Part shown: positions 1-25,735 of the stretch, one piece after another | Layout: each line of letters begins with the position of its first letter | How positions within the stretch are numbered: position 1 is the stretch's first letter | Source: Oscheius tipulae | Taxonomy: Eukaryota; Nematoda; Chromadorea; Rhabditida; Rhabditidae | Direction: 5' to 3' | Assembly: GCA_037178975.1 (NCBI GenBank) | Contig: JASJZH010000001.1 | Location: 8,354,501 to 8,418,500, forward strand | DNA length: 64,000 nt | The notes under the pieces: model-generated | What the model was told of the DNA's origin: nothing | What the model saw: only the letters and a program-made list of their open reading frames with translations | Databases searched by the model: none | Translations under genes and position numbers: made by a program

Positions 1-490
1 AACCTGATGAGGGTCACATAGCACCACGCATTGAGGACATTCTTGTAGATAACTCCTCGCATAGCTAGAAGATTGAGCGTTTCTATTCTCTTAGGGCTCG
101 TGAAGGCATTAAACTGATCAACATCGGACTGGGGTGGGTCGACAATCTATAAAAATGATGTTTCGGAGGTCCCGAAAAGTCATCATACCTCTTTGTTGTT
201 TGTGTATTGTTTTTTATCGAAGCCCGGAATGTCGGTAAACTTGAATTCTTGCGACGTCGTGAAAGTCAGCATGTAGATGGCGAAGCAGGACAGAGCCAAC
301 ATTATGAAGACGAGGAAGCGCTGAATTCACGTTGATTGGGAGAGTGGAATAGTGTTACCTTGGCATGAATTTGTCCGAAAAACCACATGTAGAAGTCGCG
401 TCTTACGCGAATCCGATCGGCTGGCCTCATAACTCGAGTCGATGTGGACCAGAGACTTGTTGACGTGTCAGCTATCGCGGAGGAGTTCAT
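1..490 (-). CDS. Unknown type II membrane protein, N-terminal part (gene runs off the left edge)
   Basis: Three exons read in one frame on the minus strand: 490-359, 320-189 and 146-1, separated by introns of 38 and 42 bases with GT...AG ends. The first exon starts MNSSAIADTS and is cytosolic-looking and basic (RPADRIRVRRDFYMW). The second begins with a hydrophobic stretch, FLVFIMLALSCFAIYML at about residues 46-62, which I read as a signal anchor of a type II membrane protein, followed by a polar stretch. The start codon lies three bases after a poly-T CAG acceptor, which may be a trans-splice site. The gene is divergent from CDC73, about 380 bases away. I do not recognise the family. A Golgi enzyme with a short cytosolic tail would have this shape, but nothing in the visible 137 residues proves it. 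Confidence 0.6.
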
Positions 491-872
491 CTCCTGCAAA
501 AAAATGAGAATACCTGAAGAACAAGTTAGAAGTTTTTCGAGAAGGATCTGGCCCTTTGAAACACAACATTATTCGCTGAAGTTCTTGGTTTGTAAATGTT
601 TGGCAAGTTACGCATATTACCAGGATGTCTCATTGCAATACTTTCGCAAAAAAAAAGCAGCTGAACTTTGCACATTTTGAGCAGAAAAATGGAAAAGTGG
701 AATAACTTCTAGTCATACAAGTGTTTGAAAGCCCTGCACAAATTGTTGCAGCAGCTGCGCGCCAAGAGCTTCCCTTTTCAAATTTTGCAGATTTGCCTGT
801 TTTTTCTGCTTCCATTTGTTAAGTTTTTTAAATCTTTTCTTCAATCTCAGTATAATAAAGCTAATTTCAGTA
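491..872. other. Divergent intergenic region between the left-edge gene and CDC73
   Basis: About 380 bases with no coding signal that I trust. It holds both putative promoters. A poly-T CAG acceptor at 494-496 (read on minus) precedes the left gene, and a TTTCAG acceptor at 866-870 lies two bases before the CDC73 start. No further motif is evident. Confidence 0.5.
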
Positions 873-2880
873 ATGGATCGATCGGAAGTAGTTCAGCTGA
901 TTCAGGACTACTGTTGCGGAAAAATCAAGATGAGTCAGAAGAATTTCGTGAGTTTTATATGTATTCTGATCAATATCCTTGCTTATTCTTCTATTACAAA
1001 ACGCGATTTTAGAATGACGGAAAGTACATCGTGCTAGGAAAGTACTGCGTTCCTCACGATGTCCTTACACCGCTAAAGGTTAGGATTTTTGGGCCTTTAC
1101 AGAGTCGTTTTAGGTTTACGGTAAGGACAACGAGTACTACACTGTCGAGAGTCTCATTCACCTGTGGCACAATAAGGATGACACACATATGAATTATGTC
1201 AAGAAGACTGCCGCGACTGGAATCAAGCCCGTTACCAGAATTGACAAGTCAGTTTGGCTGTTCCAGTGTGGCAAAGCTGCCACCTTTTCAGACGTGAGAT
1301 GATAGAATATCTGTCAGGAAAGACCTCAACCCTGCCGAGTTTCTACGATCCAGCCTGGATTCCTGTCTTACCCGTTCCAGTCTCTCGCTTCGGCCAACCG
1401 GGTGAGCCAGCCGCAAAAAAGATTAAAATGGAGGTCATGGATGAATACAGGTTAGCTCATATTGTGTCGAGGAAGATATGTTGTACAGCTTTAGTCAGCC
1501 CGATGTTCCGCTCCAGCTAAAAATCAAGCAAGAAGTCACGAAAAATGGATCACAGCAATGGGAAGTCAGCGAGGAGCCCAGGGAGGAGATTCGCGCTCTG
1601 AGCGACGTGCTCACCTCGGAGAAGATTCTCCAGCTGAAGAGAAAGAAGCAGCTCAACCAGAAGATGAAGAAGATAGCCAATGTAGGGAGGGATATCTTTG
1701 ACCAGTTTGGCGACAGCTACATTCCGAAAAGAACTGACTTCGAAGTAGTAACATACGCTGATCGAGAGACCATCATGCAGAGCGGCAAACTTGAATTCAC
1801 CAACATCTTCGTGCTACTGAATGAGATTCAGGTGTCCTTCTTTGTTAACTTCCCGTAGAAATCCGGTCTTCAGATAACTGACCGCAAGATCAGAATTGGC
1901 AATGAGCCGAAGATGGAGGCACCGCAAAGGACGCCTGCGCCGCCCAAGATGCCGCGTTACGATCGCTACGACCAGGAGGCCTTCGTCAAGGTGAGGATTT
2001 TGTGCTCTTTTACTAATGCTGACTGGGACCCCTAATAACCCGCAATATTTCAGGAAGATGTTTCTGCCTTCCAATCCTTCGTCGGTCAGGACTTCAAGAA
2101 TCTCGGTGCTGTAATGAGTGCTGCCGAGGAGAAGTCAGACATGCCGGAACTGTCTCCGATCTTCCCTAGTGAACCGGTAGCGAGGAAGCCAGTTTCAGAG
2201 CCGATTCCTCGCCCGCTCCCGAAAAAGGTTCTGCCTGTAAGAAGGAAGATCAACGGCCTTCCGATTATCGTCATCCCGGCTGCTGGAAATATGTCGGGAA
2301 CACTGATCAACATGTACAACGCGGCAGATATTCTAGAGGTTTTGTGCCAATCGCTCACTTTTTCTGAATAAGCAAACATTCAGAGCATGCGATTCGTTGA
2401 GCCGACACAGCGAAAGGCCGAAGGAGCCAAGAACGAGACGCAGATTCTGATCCGTCGACAGTTTAACGGCAGGAATGTCTCGTATCGCGTGATCGAGAAT
2501 CCTCTGAGGCTCGGGAGCGACGAATGGGACAGAGTTGTGGCTGTTTTTGTCATGGTACGTCCTCCGAATTTCTGTCAACCTCTTGCAGGGACCCCTGTGG
2601 CAGTTCAAAGGCTGGAAATGGAATGGTAATCCGACCGAAATTTTCTCCAATATACCGGCTTTCCATCTCTACTACGAGGATCTGTCCGTGAGCTTTCTGC
2701 CCCTTTTCCTCCAGCTAACAAAAAGCACTTCAGTTGGACAAAAATGTCGCCCGACTGAACGTGACACCGATCCCCATCTCTCGCCACAAGCGTCATCTAG
2801 ATCGCTCTCGTCTCATAAAATTCTGGGAAATCGTCGATCGCCACATCATGAAAACCTACTTCTACAGGCGTCATCAGTAA
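873..2880 (+). CDS. cdc73: Parafibromin / CDC73, PAF1 complex subunit
   Basis: Ten exons join into about 534 residues: 873-947, 1013-1078, 1114-1247, 1292-1450, 1495-1831, 1859-1990, 2054-2338, 2384-2554, 2589-2687 and 2734-2880. The N-terminus shows the CDC73 signature: a helix (EVVQLIQDYC), then YIVLGKYCVP, EYYTVESLIHLW and a conserved basic VKKTAATGIKPV stretch. The C-terminal Ras-like CDC73 domain runs from PIIVIPAAGNMSGTLINMYN through SYRVIENPLRLGSDEWDRVV, GPLWQFKGWKW and the final KTYFYRRHQ. Length is close to the human protein (531). CDC73 binds RNA polymerase II as part of the PAF1 complex and supports elongation and histone H2B ubiquitylation. The chosen ATG lies two bases after a TTTCAG acceptor without an obvious upstream exon, which fits trans-splicing. 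Confidence 0.93.
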
Positions 2881-2931
2881 CTGTTCGTTTCTCCTAGATA
2901 TTTGTGTCGTTGTTTCTATGCTTGTTGGACT

Positions 2932-2937
2932 AATAAA
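2932..2937 (+). terminator. Poly(A) signal AATAAA of CDC73
   Basis: Canonical AATAAA 52 bases after the CDC73 stop codon, in an AT-rich 3' region. Confidence 0.7.
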
Positions 2938-3449
2938 AGTATTCGTTTTCCCGTTTTCATTCATTTTTACATAATTCTAATCATCTGAAAGTTTTTCCCC
3001 AGAAAATCCTTCAAGTTTACAGATAAATGAGCTTCTGGAACAGTTCAGAGAGATTTCCACATAGAAAATTCTAAAAGAAGAGAAGAAGCCCGAAGAAGTG
3101 ACAGCCATACGCTTTTTTGTGGCGTCGTAATTTGTATGCTGACGTTTGAAGAAAATTACCAAATCAAACGTGTTATCACCTTCCCTGTCCTTCCCAGTTC
3201 TTTATCACAAAACTAAACTTGCAGATAGAGCCCTACATAGCCGCTCTCGAATCTCCCCCCACCTGCTTTGGTTTACGAACCAAAGCGATGAACAAGAAGC
3301 TAGACAAGAGTTGGACACGTCGCTACAATCACACGTACATATAACACAAGCTGTAAGTATATCGATTTTTCGAGCACAGATTCTGATTGCGAATCGCTTC
3401 TAGGGACTACTTTGAGGATGGACATTTGAAATAGATTCGGGGCCTGAAG
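2938..3449. other. Spacer between CDC73 and SMG1
   Basis: About 500 bases without a credible gene. It must hold the end of the CDC73 3' UTR and the SMG1 promoter or 5' UTR. Open frames here are short and lack splice or codon support. Confidence 0.5.
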
Positions 3450-15299
<11,850 letters not shown>

Positions 15300-15370
15300 C
15301 AGCAGCAAATCTTCATGATTCCCAACCAGCTGTGAGTTTCATATTCGTAGGGTATCGAGCCAAAACCTCA

Positions 15371-15451
15371 TTTTCCAAAGTTCCGATGTACTGCAAAGAT
15401 GTAGCTCTTGAACTCCTCTACAACTTTGCAGAATATCGCAAAGCTCGAAAA
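15371..15451 (+). repeat. Hairpin repeat, family A (SMG1 3' region)
   Basis: Left arm CCGATGTACTGCAAAGATGTAG, right arm CTACAACTTTGCAGAATATCG, flanked by TTTTCCAAAG and AAAGCTCGAAAA. It falls just after the SMG1 stop codon and before the AATAAA at 15813, so it is probably transcribed in the 3' UTR. Confidence 0.7.
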
Positions 15452-15812
15452 TGTGTTGTTCTCCTGTAAATTTCATCTTTTCAGTTAGTGTTCTATGGAG
15501 AAGTCTCTCGCTAGACGAGTCCATTCCACACACACCCCAAATCACTACTCGCGTTCCAAAGAACGGAGCTAGTTTGATGTCGTCAGAGCTCTACGCGTCG
15601 TCAATTCTTCCCCCACTTCGTTCCAACCTGGGAAATTTTTCTATTCGACCTGCTTGGCGAACATTCTCCCTATTGTAAAGACTCCTTTTCCTAGCCCTTT
15701 CTTCCGGGATTTGGTGAGGCAAATTCGAAGGAAGACGTGAAAACTTTGTCTCCTTTTAGGTATTCCTCGGTATTTCTATAAAATTTCTTGTTTTTGTATC
15801 TACTTCCCCCTA

Positions 15813-15818
15813 AATAAA
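15813..15818 (+). terminator. Candidate poly(A) signal AATAAA of SMG1
   Basis: AATAAA about 510 bases after the SMG1 stop codon; the first clear signal on this strand. Confidence 0.45.
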
Positions 15819-16717
15819 GAATCTCTCCCCCAGTATTTCCCTCATTCTGTACTCTGTTGAACGCAGAGACATCTATTTCTAAAAGTGTGCACGTCCTTTT
15901 GGCTGAGTAGGAGGAAGTTGGTCCGGATGAACGCGACCAGATGGCGAAAACAAGTCTGTCTGATCCGAGCGGGTACGTTCCCGCCGCTCTTGGGTTACGG
16001 TAGCGGAGAAAGGTGTATGGCGGGTGTACGCTTGACGCATAGCCCAGTCCGCCCACTTTTTAACCAAGAATTCCACATTTATCGACTGTTTCTTGTCTTT
16101 ATGCTCATCTTTAATGCCGTTAATCGATGAAAACTGGATGCAACATAGTTGAAAAGATCAATTTGAAAAAAAAATTGGGCAAATCACACTGCTATCCCAT
16201 TTTATGAGCCTTCGCCTTTTTTCGTTCTCTATTTTTGTCATTCTTGACTTTATTCTTTAAAGAAGAGTAGATTAGCTGGCAAGACGCGTGAGACTGTAAA
16301 TCCCAAGAAGAAATGAAAAGTCTTGTTATAGCAGAGTAATCTCCATTTCTACAGTGTAAAATCCATGGATTTTGTTTTTCATTAAGCCTATCAATGCAGA
16401 TACGAAGACAAGGCCAATCGAAATGTAATGTTCTGAATAGCTTGAACAAAAGAGTCTGTTTCAATAATGTCTCGCCATATCTTTGAAGCTAGGACTGTTT
16501 CTCTCCCCATTTAATGTTCTAGCAAGATTTCTAGCCCGTGTCCAAGGATAGTGCTGACTATTTTTGTTGGAATAGGTTGTTAGAATTGTTGACACGCGTT
16601 TCTCAAACAAAAATATAATACAAATCGTAAAACAGCCGCTTATTCGGTGCAAAGCTCAATCGTACCCGTCTTCTTTGTATACTTTTTCTTCAACTGCTAA
16701 TTTTTGCAATTTTCAGG
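15819..16717. other. Spacer between SMG1 and the NDUFA4-like gene
   Basis: About 900 bases with no supported gene. It is AT-rich, with several short open frames on both strands that have no splice or motif support. The last 30 bases are a pyrimidine-rich tract ending TTTTCAG one base before the next start codon. Confidence 0.5.
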
Positions 16718-17423
16718 ATGTCCCTCTCCCTGCTGACACCTCGCCTTGTTTCAAAGAGGTGCCTGGCCCAGATCATGGCCATCCGCTCCTCTTCCAGCGG
16801 AATGGTCTTGAAGGTTGGTCTTATTTATTTTTTTTTTTAACAGAAGACGGTTAAACATGTGTTCCTTGGCCTGAATATTAGTAATTTACAGCAAGACCAG
16901 TCTCTGAAGGCCTCCGATGCCGGCTTCTTCAAGTACGAACGCGACATCTCCAGGGATAAGAGGTACTCCAACCCGCAGAAGCTGGGTGATACACCTATGA
17001 GGTACTCTTTACCGTTTTCAAGCCAAAATGAGCTCCAATTAAGGTTCATGTTCCGTCGTCTCGGCCACGCTTACGAGATCTACCCGCTGTTCATCCTGAC
17101 TGGAGTCTGGTTCGTGCTCTTCTGCTACGTCGTCTACTACTCCTTCGAGAAGAACGAGATCTGGCTCGACAGAAGCCACTCCACTGCTCCCTGGGACTGG
17201 GAGAGAATCCGCGATAACTACTGGAAGAAGCCCACTCTTGTGTATGTTTTCCATTTTTGTCAATATTCATTCCAAAAATTGCAGTTTTGATACCGAGGGA
17301 GTCACTCGCAAGCGCATTCCCCTAATGGAGCAGCTCCAGGACGAGATGGTTTCTGCTGCTAAGGTATTTTATGATGATTTTATTAGCTAAGAAGCTCGTT
17401 TTCAGGCCCGCGGAACCCGATAA
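16718..17423 (+). CDS. NDUFA4/B12D-like mitochondrial inner-membrane protein
   Basis: Five exons (16718-16813, 16892-17001, 17044-17241, 17285-17363, 17406-17423) give about 166 residues. The first 30 residues, MSLSLLTPRLVSKRCLAQIM onward, are basic, Ser/Leu-rich and free of acidic residues, like a mitochondrial presequence. One membrane helix follows at about residues 77-100 (YEIYPLFILTGVWFVLFCYV). After the helix comes WLDRSHSTAPWDW, which resembles the NDUFA4 pattern of a helix followed by a WDR...PW stretch. NDUFA4-family proteins are small respiratory-chain components, associated with complex I or IV. A long N-terminal extension distinguishes this protein from vertebrate NDUFA4 (81 residues). 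The start follows a TTTTCAG acceptor by one base, and AATAAA lies 39 bases after the stop. I am confident it is a real gene and fairly confident of the family. Confidence 0.8.
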
Positions 17424-17461
17424 GGTGTATTATAGAAGCTGTCCTAGTGTGTATGAACGAA

Positions 17462-17467
17462 AATAAA
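17462..17467 (+). terminator. Poly(A) signal AATAAA of the NDUFA4-like gene
   Basis: AATAAA 39 bases after the stop codon, a typical distance for a compact genome. The next gene on the same strand starts about 100 bases later. Confidence 0.75.
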
Positions 17468-17563
17468 GACTGTACCTGTTCGAAAGCCTGTTCTAATCTT
17501 AGTTTCTATCATCTCCTTACCTCTTTTTCCGACTGGCAGCTCTAAAATCCGCTCTCCTCGCAG

Positions 17564-21641
<4,078 letters not shown>

Positions 21642-21928
21642 TAGTCTTAAAATTGTCACATTTTGTTTTGAATTTACAGTTCTTGTTGTTATGTGGATGA
21701 AAAAGTTATGCTGCATACACGAATTTGTCGGTAGGGGACGGAGGATGAGGTGAGAAAGCACGAATCGAATTATTTTAGGGATGGACAGGGGGGAGGGAGG
21801 GAGGGATTGGCCCGTAAACTTTTTGAAACCTAGACAATGGGGGGTTGGGGGATGAAAGGGGAGCAGGATGAATAAGAAACATGCACTCGGTTGCCCGTGA
21901 AAGTTGAGGGGAGGTGTGTAGGAAACAG

Positions 21929-23722
21929 TTAGGTGTGGATGAGCTCGTCGACTGCTCGACTCGTCACAATAGACTCTTTCCGTGTGGCTGCCTCGAGTTC
22001 GATAAAGGAGCGAAGGCGATCCAGATATGCAGCATGCACTAAAAGGGAATTTAAGAATCTTAAGTGTTGAAAAAGTCACATTCAACGTCATTGTGACCAG
22101 CGCCCGCTACCCAGAGCGGCTCGACCGATCCCGGACAGCGTTCGTAGATGGACAAGCCGTGAGAAAAGTCGATTACCTGAAAATTTGGATCGTAGAAAAA
22201 GGAAAACATAAATATACTGACCTCGTCGTCGGTCCCATGAATCACCAGAGTGGGACATTTCACTCTGGGAACTTTCTCAATTGATGGGAATGCATCGCAG
22301 CACCTGAAAAAGTAAGATTAAACACTCGAATAGTTTTGCATATTGTGTAAAAAGCGTGTAGCGAAAAATTCATAAATAGGCGTATAACGGGGCCTATACA
22401 ATACTTTCCTGTATTTGCTAGATTCTGTTGACGTAGAAGGGTTTCATGCCACAATGTGGATTTCGTAAAGAGAGTTCTACGAAAACATACCCTAACTTTC
22501 AAGCGCACCAAACTTCTAGTGTGTCTATTTGAGCATAGTGTGAATTCTTGCTGTTAGTCTATAGAAATCAGCAAATCAATGGCTTTGCCGTCCTAACATC
22601 GTTCCTAGACTGTAGCAAACCGCAAACAGGACAATTATGTACACTCTTAGATAGATTAACTGTTTGGAAAGGCATGGCTTCCAGCGTCTCTGACATTCTT
22701 GCAGCTTGGTAGCGGGGGACAACCGGATGCAGTCCAAAACTTTTGCGCGACCCCCCTTTTCCTTCAAAGGGTTCCTTTTTGTTTTACATGCAATTTACGC
22801 GATCATCTCCCTTCAATGCCCGATTTTGGGTTTGACAAAAGGGTTGATTTATTGATTGCGCGATCCCTCTCTCCGCAAATAGGTGCCACAGAAATCGTCA
22901 GGGATTGTTACATGAACTCTCTTCAGGAAGTGTTTTGGTTCTCAAATAAAAGACTGACCATGTCCTCTGCGTTCCGGGGAAGGCGACTCTCATACCGCTC
23001 ATGAGAGGCGAATGCAGTATTAGAGCGGCGACGACTTCTCTGCTGGCCAAGTCGACGCTGGGCACGGTGCCGATTGACTGTCCGTAGAGAATTATCCTGT
23101 CGGCCGGCACTCCAAACTTGTTCTTCAGGGTGTCGTAGGCTGCGCTGATGTCCGCGTAGAGATTCTTCTCTGAGGGTTTTCCAGTGGAGCAGCCGTAACC
23201 TGGACATTGATGTTGGAATAAATTCTATAAAAAATGAGTACCCGAGTAATCATAGCTGAAAACATTGCATCCGAGTCGACTGCCCAGTCCAAAATAGAAG
23301 GAGCTCATCTGACCAATGTCGACGGCGTTTCCGTGGGAGAAGAGCAGCGTGAAGTGCGCATCTGGAACGGGCTTGACCATCACGCAGGCAATTTTGTTGC
23401 GTTTTCTTGTCCTGAACTAGCTTTAACTGAAAAATCTAAGCGGAATGACATACCTGACAACGCAGACTTCAGACGCCTCATGGAGCGGATGTTCGAGGTG
23501 CGGCCATTCGGCCTTTCCATGAATTAAACTCAATCTGGAGCAAGAATATATGAAAGGAAATGTTTGTGAAACTGACTTGGTATCGCTGATGCTGTAACTG
23601 GACTCGGGGGGCATAAAGGCCAGCTTGGAGACGATGGAGGATGGGAAGGGCGGGCAGCAGAACAAGCAGCATAGATCTCTGAAACTAACTTTTCGCGCGA
23701 AGGACAATAAACTTGGGACCAT
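21929..23722 (-). CDS. abhd17: ABHD17-type alpha/beta hydrolase (protein depalmitoylase)
   Basis: Exons on the minus strand join into one protein. The N-terminus carries the ABHD17 membrane cluster [20 protein letters not shown], whose cysteines are palmitoylation sites in the family. The hydrolase fold follows: [38 protein letters not shown], the nucleophile elbow [17 protein letters not shown] (catalytic Ser), [21 protein letters not shown], then after a 650-base intron [15 protein letters not shown] (catalytic Asp) and [10 protein letters not shown] (catalytic His). All triad residues are present. These enzymes remove palmitate from small GTPases and scaffold proteins at the plasma membrane. 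The stop codon is at 21929-21931. The exact start is uncertain: I use the ATG at 23722, which adds about 15 residues before the Cys cluster, but an acceptor inside this exon could move it. The gene is tail to tail with the AFG2-like gene. Confidence 0.9.
22700..22890 (+). repeat. Dispersed repeat, family E, copy 2 (in ABHD17 intron)
   Basis: Blocks GGATGCAGTCCAAAACTTTT, GCGCGACCCCC, TCCTTTTTGTTTT, ATTTACGCGATC and GTTGATTTATTGATTGCGCG align in order with the copy at 18415-18600. It lies in the long intron between the nucleophile and Asp exons. Confidence 0.65.
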
Positions 23723-25735
23723 GGAAACTGGCAACTTTGCGTGGTAGGCTATCGTTGGTAAGGAGTCTCTCATGTCTGTCAGGAAAATTCAGGGCAGTGT
23801 GACAGGTAAGAAATTACGAAAATAGATACCGTAAGTGGAAAAAAAAATTGGGACCCGAAGAGAAGGAGAAACGAACCTCATAGTGACACGGCCAGCTGCC
23901 GGCGGCGTGCCAGTAATATTCGCCGTGTCGTTTGATGTGCCGCTCGGTTGGTTCGAATGCATCCTGCAAAGAATTCAATCAGGAAAGAGCTTTCGAAAAG
24001 ACGTAGAGACAGTTGAAAAGAGATCTCGGGCGTTTCCGCGCGCCGATTGCGGGTAAAGGAGCGCTGATTTGGCAAATCGCCGATTGATTTTCGATATTTG
24101 GGTGAAGAAGAGGCTGGCGTCCTTCAGGAAATTGATATACGCAACCTTTGGGAACTATTTTACCAGTTTTAAACGAGAAAATATTGTTTAACACAGGCCA
24201 GCAACTTTTGTGCTCTTTACGGCGGACAAACGGTGCCAAAACTGTCTTTTTTATGAGCCATATCAAAGAGATTGATATCGAGAAAGAGAATATTCAAAAT
24301 GTAAGACAAGTAAGATCGTCGAAAAGAGAGTACGGAAAGCATCAGGTGTCCGAAGGGGGCGAAAAATCGATGCCGACCCACACGGCTGCTGACCAGCCGA
24401 ATAATCAAATATTAGTCGAAAGAATTCCGTATTAAGGAATTGAGAAAACAAACCTAGCGCTTTGTAAGGAGAAAATACGAGGCAATGAGTGGGAGAAGAA
24501 GACAAAGGTCAACAGACACGTCAAGGGCTTCCCTCTCTGGTCGCCAGGGGTAATTAAAGCGCGGTTCCTATTTTCGCAAAATGTCTGCATACTTTGCCTG
24601 CTTCTGTCAGAGCAAAAAAAAAAGAAAATGGAGGAAGAAGTGCCCTGGAATATGAGAGAAAACAATTGTTGTAGAATGGAGGAGAAATTAAAAAGTGCGC
24701 ATTTTTCCATTTCAAATATCTTGGAACAGAAAACTTTACTTTCTGCTAAAAACAGCTCGAAACTCCAGAAGTGTTCCATCAATTTACTGGATACTCTAAG
24801 ACAAAAGGCTCGCTCAGCCTCTGTGCGACGTTAGCAGTTGGTGACCGCAGTCGCATAAAGCCCCAAAGATGCGTATCATTGACACATAATGAGAGGTATG
24901 AGGAGTGCGCACCGCTCACCGTTTCCTGGCAACCTAGGAAAAATTCTCCCTTTATACAAGGAAGATACGTACAGGAATCGATGTCAGTAGGGCAGTCATG
25001 TGAGGAAGCTAAGTCTCTGTATAGCCATGATCGTGTCTAGCCGAAATATTACGGATTATATTAAGGGGCAAAAGAGTTTGAACAGGTCTAATGAGATTGC
25101 AGACTCTTATTAATTCGAGAATTTTATTAAATTCTGACTCACAATTCTCCCGGCGACCTACTATTCGTAGATGTCGACACGTAGACGAGACGTCGGGCGA
25201 AGATGACCAGATTCTCGAAAGTCATTCTGCCATATCTAGCCAGATACAGAGATGAGGTTGTGGCAAATCGACGTGTGGAGGGAGCAGTCATTTCCACAGG
25301 CACACACACACACCTCCCTCGAGAGAGGGACACGGAGGATATTGCTTCCAATTATTGTCAGAGATGATGTCAGGAACCGTTTGCTTCTCTTTTCCATCTA
25401 AGGACTGAGGGTCCGGTATCATGTGGCAGAAAACGGATATGAGCTTCTTCAAAGCCAAAACTTGACCTGTTTGGTATCGTTTTGAAGCTCTGGCAGTGTG
25501 TAAGATGATGCGAGAACTTCTCAGACTAGAGGCCTTCGTCAGAACCGTCTGCAATGCGGCGCGCGTACCACAAGCCTGTTTGAATCATTGTTTCGAGGGG
25601 CGAGTGTTGCCACTAAAAGTAACGGCTGAGAAACTCGCATAACATCAGTCTTTGAAGGTTCTATTATGATAACGAATGAAAACAGGTTATAGTAGCTTCA
25701 TTTGTTCTCAAATAAGGCCTAAGATACCCGTGTCC
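23723..25735. other. Two-kilobase spacer between ABHD17 and the TIAM-like gene
   Basis: No gene that I can support. Open frames here are short and lack splice signals or recognisable motifs. The segment must contain the ABHD17 promoter and the 3' UTR of the TIAM-like gene, which lie back to back on the same strand. A short CA microsatellite is at about 25301-25311. Confidence 0.5.

Noticed and set aside
15691-16056. 121-codon open frame on minus after SMG1
   Set aside because: No splice support, no motif and it overlaps the SMG1 3' UTR; codon content looks random.
24432-24782. 116-codon open frame on minus in the ABHD17-TIAM spacer
   Set aside because: Low-complexity Phe/Ser/Leu content from AT-rich DNA, with no signal peptide logic or conserved pattern.
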